NCBI GenBank assembly: GCA_934446365.1
Contig: CAKSDZ010000004.1
Span: 194,023-258,022 of the forward strand
Source of the DNA: an uncultured Eubacteriales bacterium
Lineage (GTDB): Bacteria > Bacillota > Clostridia > Oscillospirales > CAG-272
Reading direction: 5' to 3'
Length of the DNA stretch: 64,000 nt
Shown: one piece after another, positions 61,689 to 64,000 of the stretch
How positions within the stretch are numbered: position 1 is the first letter of the stretch
Layout: each line of letters opens with the position of its first letter
Notes under the pieces: model-generated
What the model was told of the DNA's origin: nothing
The model's input: only the letters and a program-made list of their open reading frames with translations
Database searches by the model: none
Translations under genes and position numbers: made by a program

Positions 61689-63338
61689 ATGGCCAAATTG
61701 AATAAATTGAAAAAAGAACTTGGTGTCACGGGACCTGTCGTGACAATCGTAATGGACGGCGTGGGACTTGCACCCGACGGCCCCGGAAACGCGGTGAAAA
61801 ACGCCTATACCCCGACGCTTGACATGCTGATGGCGAACTACCCGTGGACAAAGTTGCGTGCGCACGGCACCGCGGTGGGACTGATGTCCGACGACGACAT
61901 GGGAAACTCCGAGGTCGGACATAACGCGCTCGGCTCCGGGCAGGTGTTCGCGCAGGGCGCGAAGCTCGTCAGTGAGTCGATTCGCTCGGGAAAGATGTTC
62001 GACGGGCAGACATGGAAGGCGCTTGTTTCAAACTGTGCGGAAAACGGTTCCGTTTTCCATTTCATCGGACTGTTTTCGGACGGCAACGTCCATTCGCACA
62101 TCGACCATTTGAAAGCGATGGTGAAACGGGCAAAGGACGACGGCGCAAAGACGGTCAGAATCCACATTCTGCTCGACGGCCGCGATGTCGGAGAGACCTC
62201 CGCGCTCGATTATGTGAATCCGTTCGAGGAATTTCTCACGTCTCTTTGCGACGCGTCGTTTGATGCGAAAATCGCCTCCGGCGGCGGCAGAATGAAAATT
62301 ACGATGGACCGTTATGAGGCGAACTGGAAGATGGTCGAGGACGGCTGGCACACGCATGTGCTCGGCGACGGCAGACAGTTTGCGTCCGCAAGGGAAGCGA
62401 TCGAGACCTACCGCGCGGAAACCGGCGCAATCGACCAGGATTTGCCGGCATTCGTCATTGCAAAGGACGGAAAACCGGTCGGAACCGTCGAGGACGGCGA
62501 CAGCGTCGTGTTCTTCAATTTCCGCGGCGACCGAGCAATCGAAATTTCAAAAGCATTTGAGGCGGGTTCGGATTTCGATAAATTTGACCGCGTTCGCGTT
62601 CCGAAGGTGATTTATGCCGGTATGCTCGAATACGACGGCGATCTGCATGTGCCGTCCCGCTATCTCGTGGCGCCGCCCGCTATCACAAACACGATGGGAG
62701 AATATCTTGCCGGAACGGGAATCACGCAGTATGCCGTTTCCGAAACACAGAAATACGGACATGTGACCTATTTTTGGAACGGAAACAGAAGCGGAAAATT
62801 CGATGAAAAAACGGAAACCTATGAGGAAATTCCCTCCGATCTCGTTCCGTTTGAGCAGCGTCCGTGGATGCAGTGCGCGCTTGTCGCGGATAAAATCATC
62901 GAGGCGATTGAGTCCGGCAAATACCGCTATATCAGAGCCAATTTCCCGAACGGCGATATGGTCGGGCATACCGGAAACTACGAGGCGACCGTCATTTCTG
63001 TGGAGTCCCTCGACCTTCAGCTCGCCCGAATCATCAAGGCGGTGGACGCGGCGCACGGTGTGGCCATCATCACGGCGGACCATGGAAACTCCGACGAGAT
63101 GTACGAGACCGACAAGAAAGGAAATGTAAAAACGAATCCGGACGGTTCGCCGAAGGCGAAAACCAGTCATACGCTGAATCCCGTGCCCTGCATTTTGTAT
63201 GACAATTTTTATTCCGACCGCTATGCCCTGAAAAAGGCGGAAGGCTTCGGGCTTGCCAACGTTGCGGCGACGACCGTGAACCTTTTGGGATATGAGGCGC
63301 CTGCGATGTGGTGCGACAGCCTAATTGAAATCAAATGA
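61689..63338 (+). CDS. gpmI: 2,3-bisphosphoglycerate-independent phosphoglycerate mutase
   Basis: A 549-residue metalloenzyme that interconverts 3- and 2-phosphoglycerate. VTIVMDGVGLAPDG near 18 and DDDMGNSEVGHNALGSG near 66-82 (with the phosphorylated Ser) are present. So are HILLDGRDVGETSALDYV, FFNFRGDRA, ANFPNGDMVGHTG near 420 and IITADHGNSDEMY near 457. It is longer than the usual 510 residues because of insertions in the C-terminal half, a form seen in some gut Clostridia. The start follows AGAAAGGA. Confidence 0.95.
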   Translation: MAKLNKLKKELGVTGPVVTIVMDGVGLAPDGPGNAVKNAYTPTLDMLMANYPWTKLRAHGTAVGLMSDDDMGNSEVGHNALGSGQVFAQGAKLVSESIRSGKMFDGQTWKALVSNCAENGSVFHFIGLFSDGNVHSHIDHLKAMVKRAKDDGAKTVRIHILLDGRDVGETSALDYVNPFEEFLTSLCDASFDAKIASGGGRMKITMDRYEANWKMVEDGWHTHVLGDGRQFASAREAIETYRAETGAIDQDLPAFVIAKDGKPVGTVEDGDSVVFFNFRGDRAIEISKAFEAGSDFDKFDRVRVPKVIYAGMLEYDGDLHVPSRYLVAPPAITNTMGEYLAGTGITQYAVSETQKYGHVTYFWNGNRSGKFDEKTETYEEIPSDLVPFEQRPWMQCALVADKIIEAIESGKYRYIRANFPNGDMVGHTGNYEATVISVESLDLQLARIIKAVDAAHGVAIITADHGNSDEMYETDKKGNVKTNPDGSPKAKTSHTLNPVPCILYDNFYSDRYALKKAEGFGLANVAATTVNLLGYEAPAMWCDSLIEIK

Positions 63339-63345
63339 CGAGGAA

Positions 63346-63390
63346 AGTGCCGGATGGGCGGGGGATCCGTTCGTCCGGCATATTTTAATA
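63346..63390 (+). terminator. Possible terminator of gpmI
   Basis: A 7-bp stem (TGCCGGA at 63348 with TCCGGCA at 63374) followed by TATTTTAATAT. It is weak, and the next gene starts just beyond. Confidence 0.45.
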
Positions 63391-63399
63391 TAATAATAT

Positions 63400-63906
63400 A
63401 TGAAAGAAAAGAAAATCAAAATCAAGATTTTTGCGGTTGTTTCCCGCGGAGAGGGCGACGAAGCGGAGCGGGAGAAGATTCGGATCACCGGAAACGGCGT
63501 CATGACTTGCGAGGGAAACCGGATCGAAATCCGATATGATGAAATTTTAGGAGAGGACGGCCCTGCCGTCAATACGCTTTCCTTTGATACCGGCGACCGC
63601 AGCGTTGTCACATTGGTAAGAGAGGGCGCCGTGTCCTCTGTGATGACGTTTTCCGAAAAGGCGAGATACGGCGGGAATTACGATGCCGGTTTTGCGGCGT
63701 TTGAGTTTACGGTTGCGGCAAGACGCGTGTCCAATACGGTGTCCTTTGAAAAAGGGGGCGTTCTTGTTTTGGATTACAATACGGAAATTCAAGGTGTCCC
63801 CGTTCAGGAAAGCCGGTTCCGTTTTGATATCGTCTGTGACGGTGAGGCTTATGAAAAACATGTGAGAAAAGTCAAAAAAACGAAAAAAATTTCAAAAACC
63901 CCTTGA
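63400..63906 (+). CDS. DUF1934 beta-barrel protein
   Basis: A 168-residue protein beginning MKEKKIKIKIFAVVSRGEGD. Regularly spaced strands such as ITGNGVMTCEGNRIEIRYDE, SVVTLVREGAVSSVMTFSE and VLVLDYNTEIQGVPVQESRF follow, typical of the DUF1934/YwiB lipocalin-like barrel. The function is unknown. No ribosome site precedes the ATG; instead TATAAT at 63389 lies 5 bases upstream, so it could be leaderless. The Lys-rich tail ends where an rRNA-type promoter begins. Confidence 0.78.
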   Translation: MKEKKIKIKIFAVVSRGEGDEAEREKIRITGNGVMTCEGNRIEIRYDEILGEDGPAVNTLSFDTGDRSVVTLVREGAVSSVMTFSEKARYGGNYDAGFAAFEFTVAARRVSNTVSFEKGGVLVLDYNTEIQGVPVQESRFRFDIVCDGEAYEKHVRKVKKTKKISKTP

Positions 63907-63932
63907 CAAAGAGGGAGGGGATGTGATAGAAT
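63903..63932 (+). promoter_or_regulatory. Strong promoter, probably of an rRNA operon
   Basis: TTGACA, an 18-base spacer and TAGAAT. The -35 box overlaps the stop codon of the DUF1934 gene. Confidence 0.75.
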
Positions 63933-63938
63933 AATCGG

Positions 63939-64000
63939 GCCGCTTCGGAAGAGGCAGGCGCTTGGTCTTTGGAAATTGAACAACAACAAAAAGAACGAAT
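63939..64000 (+). other. Probable rRNA operon leader (pre-16S), cut by the window end
   Basis: The transcript leader contains TTTGGAAATTGAACAACAAC, which resembles the pre-16S leader of many Firmicutes (CTTTGAAAANTGAACAA type). The 16S gene itself would begin beyond base 64000, so this is an inference from the leader and the strong promoter. Confidence 0.6.

Overview
The window looks like chromosomal DNA of a spore-forming, anaerobic, probably gut-dwelling Clostridia species (Firmicutes). The evidence is moderate GC with strong GGAGG ribosome sites, consensus TTGACA-17-TATAAT promoters, GerA/GerB-type germination proteins, a T-box on tyrS, acetate kinase, a sodium-pump decarboxylase, and glycan hydrolases of families GH2, GH29 and GH78. 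Most of the window is conserved housekeeping sequence. AT-richer accessory patches lie near 16.1-17.5 kb and 27.2-29.3 kb.

Layout. 0-5 kb: an APH-type kinase, then ylxM-ffh-rpsP-khpA on the minus strand, a NimA-like flavoprotein, and an ArsR-nitroreductase pair. 5-16 kb: a plus-strand run of miaB, a frameshifted membrane protein, mutS, mutL, tgt, a phospholipase C-like protein, a frameshifted gpsA and a polysaccharide deacetylase. 16-17.5 kb: two small envelope or secreted proteins behind an apparently orphan TPP riboswitch. 17.5-19.6 kb: T-box-controlled tyrS coupled to an acetyltransferase. 19.6-26 kb, minus strand: a large structured noncoding RNA that I identify as OLE RNA, followed by oapA, tlyA, nadK, argR, recN and a GH29 fucosidase. 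26-34.5 kb: a YitT protein, a 5'-truncated lectin-zincin, a lipoprotein, a GH78 enzyme, GAPDH and two unknowns. 34.5-39.6 kb: five genes for a biotin-dependent sodium-pumping decarboxylase/transcarboxylase. 39.7-52.4 kb: ackA and divergent tmcAL, dapA, rplS, an MFS transporter, gerA-gerB, a PHP phosphatase and rbfA-nrnA-truB. 52.5-64 kb: a TerB-domain protein paired with a P-loop ATPase, GH2 beta-galactosidase, DUF6054 and YcxB-like proteins, a ClC channel, gpmI, a DUF1934 protein, and the promoter and leader of what is probably an rRNA operon running off the end.

The most interesting item is the OLE ribonucleoprotein locus at 24.7-26.05 kb. It has its own consensus promoter and an adjacent OapA membrane protein that keeps a DxxxD pair. 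It is not attached to the isoprenoid genes that, as I recall, usually precede it. Other points of interest are the TPP riboswitch in front of secreted proteins, the TerB/ATPase pair without a visible helicase, the mixed set of carboxyltransferase subunits, and two single-base frameshifts next to homopolymers in otherwise intact genes, which suggest sequencing error at least as much as gene decay. No tRNA gene, CRISPR array, complete insertion sequence or prophage was seen.
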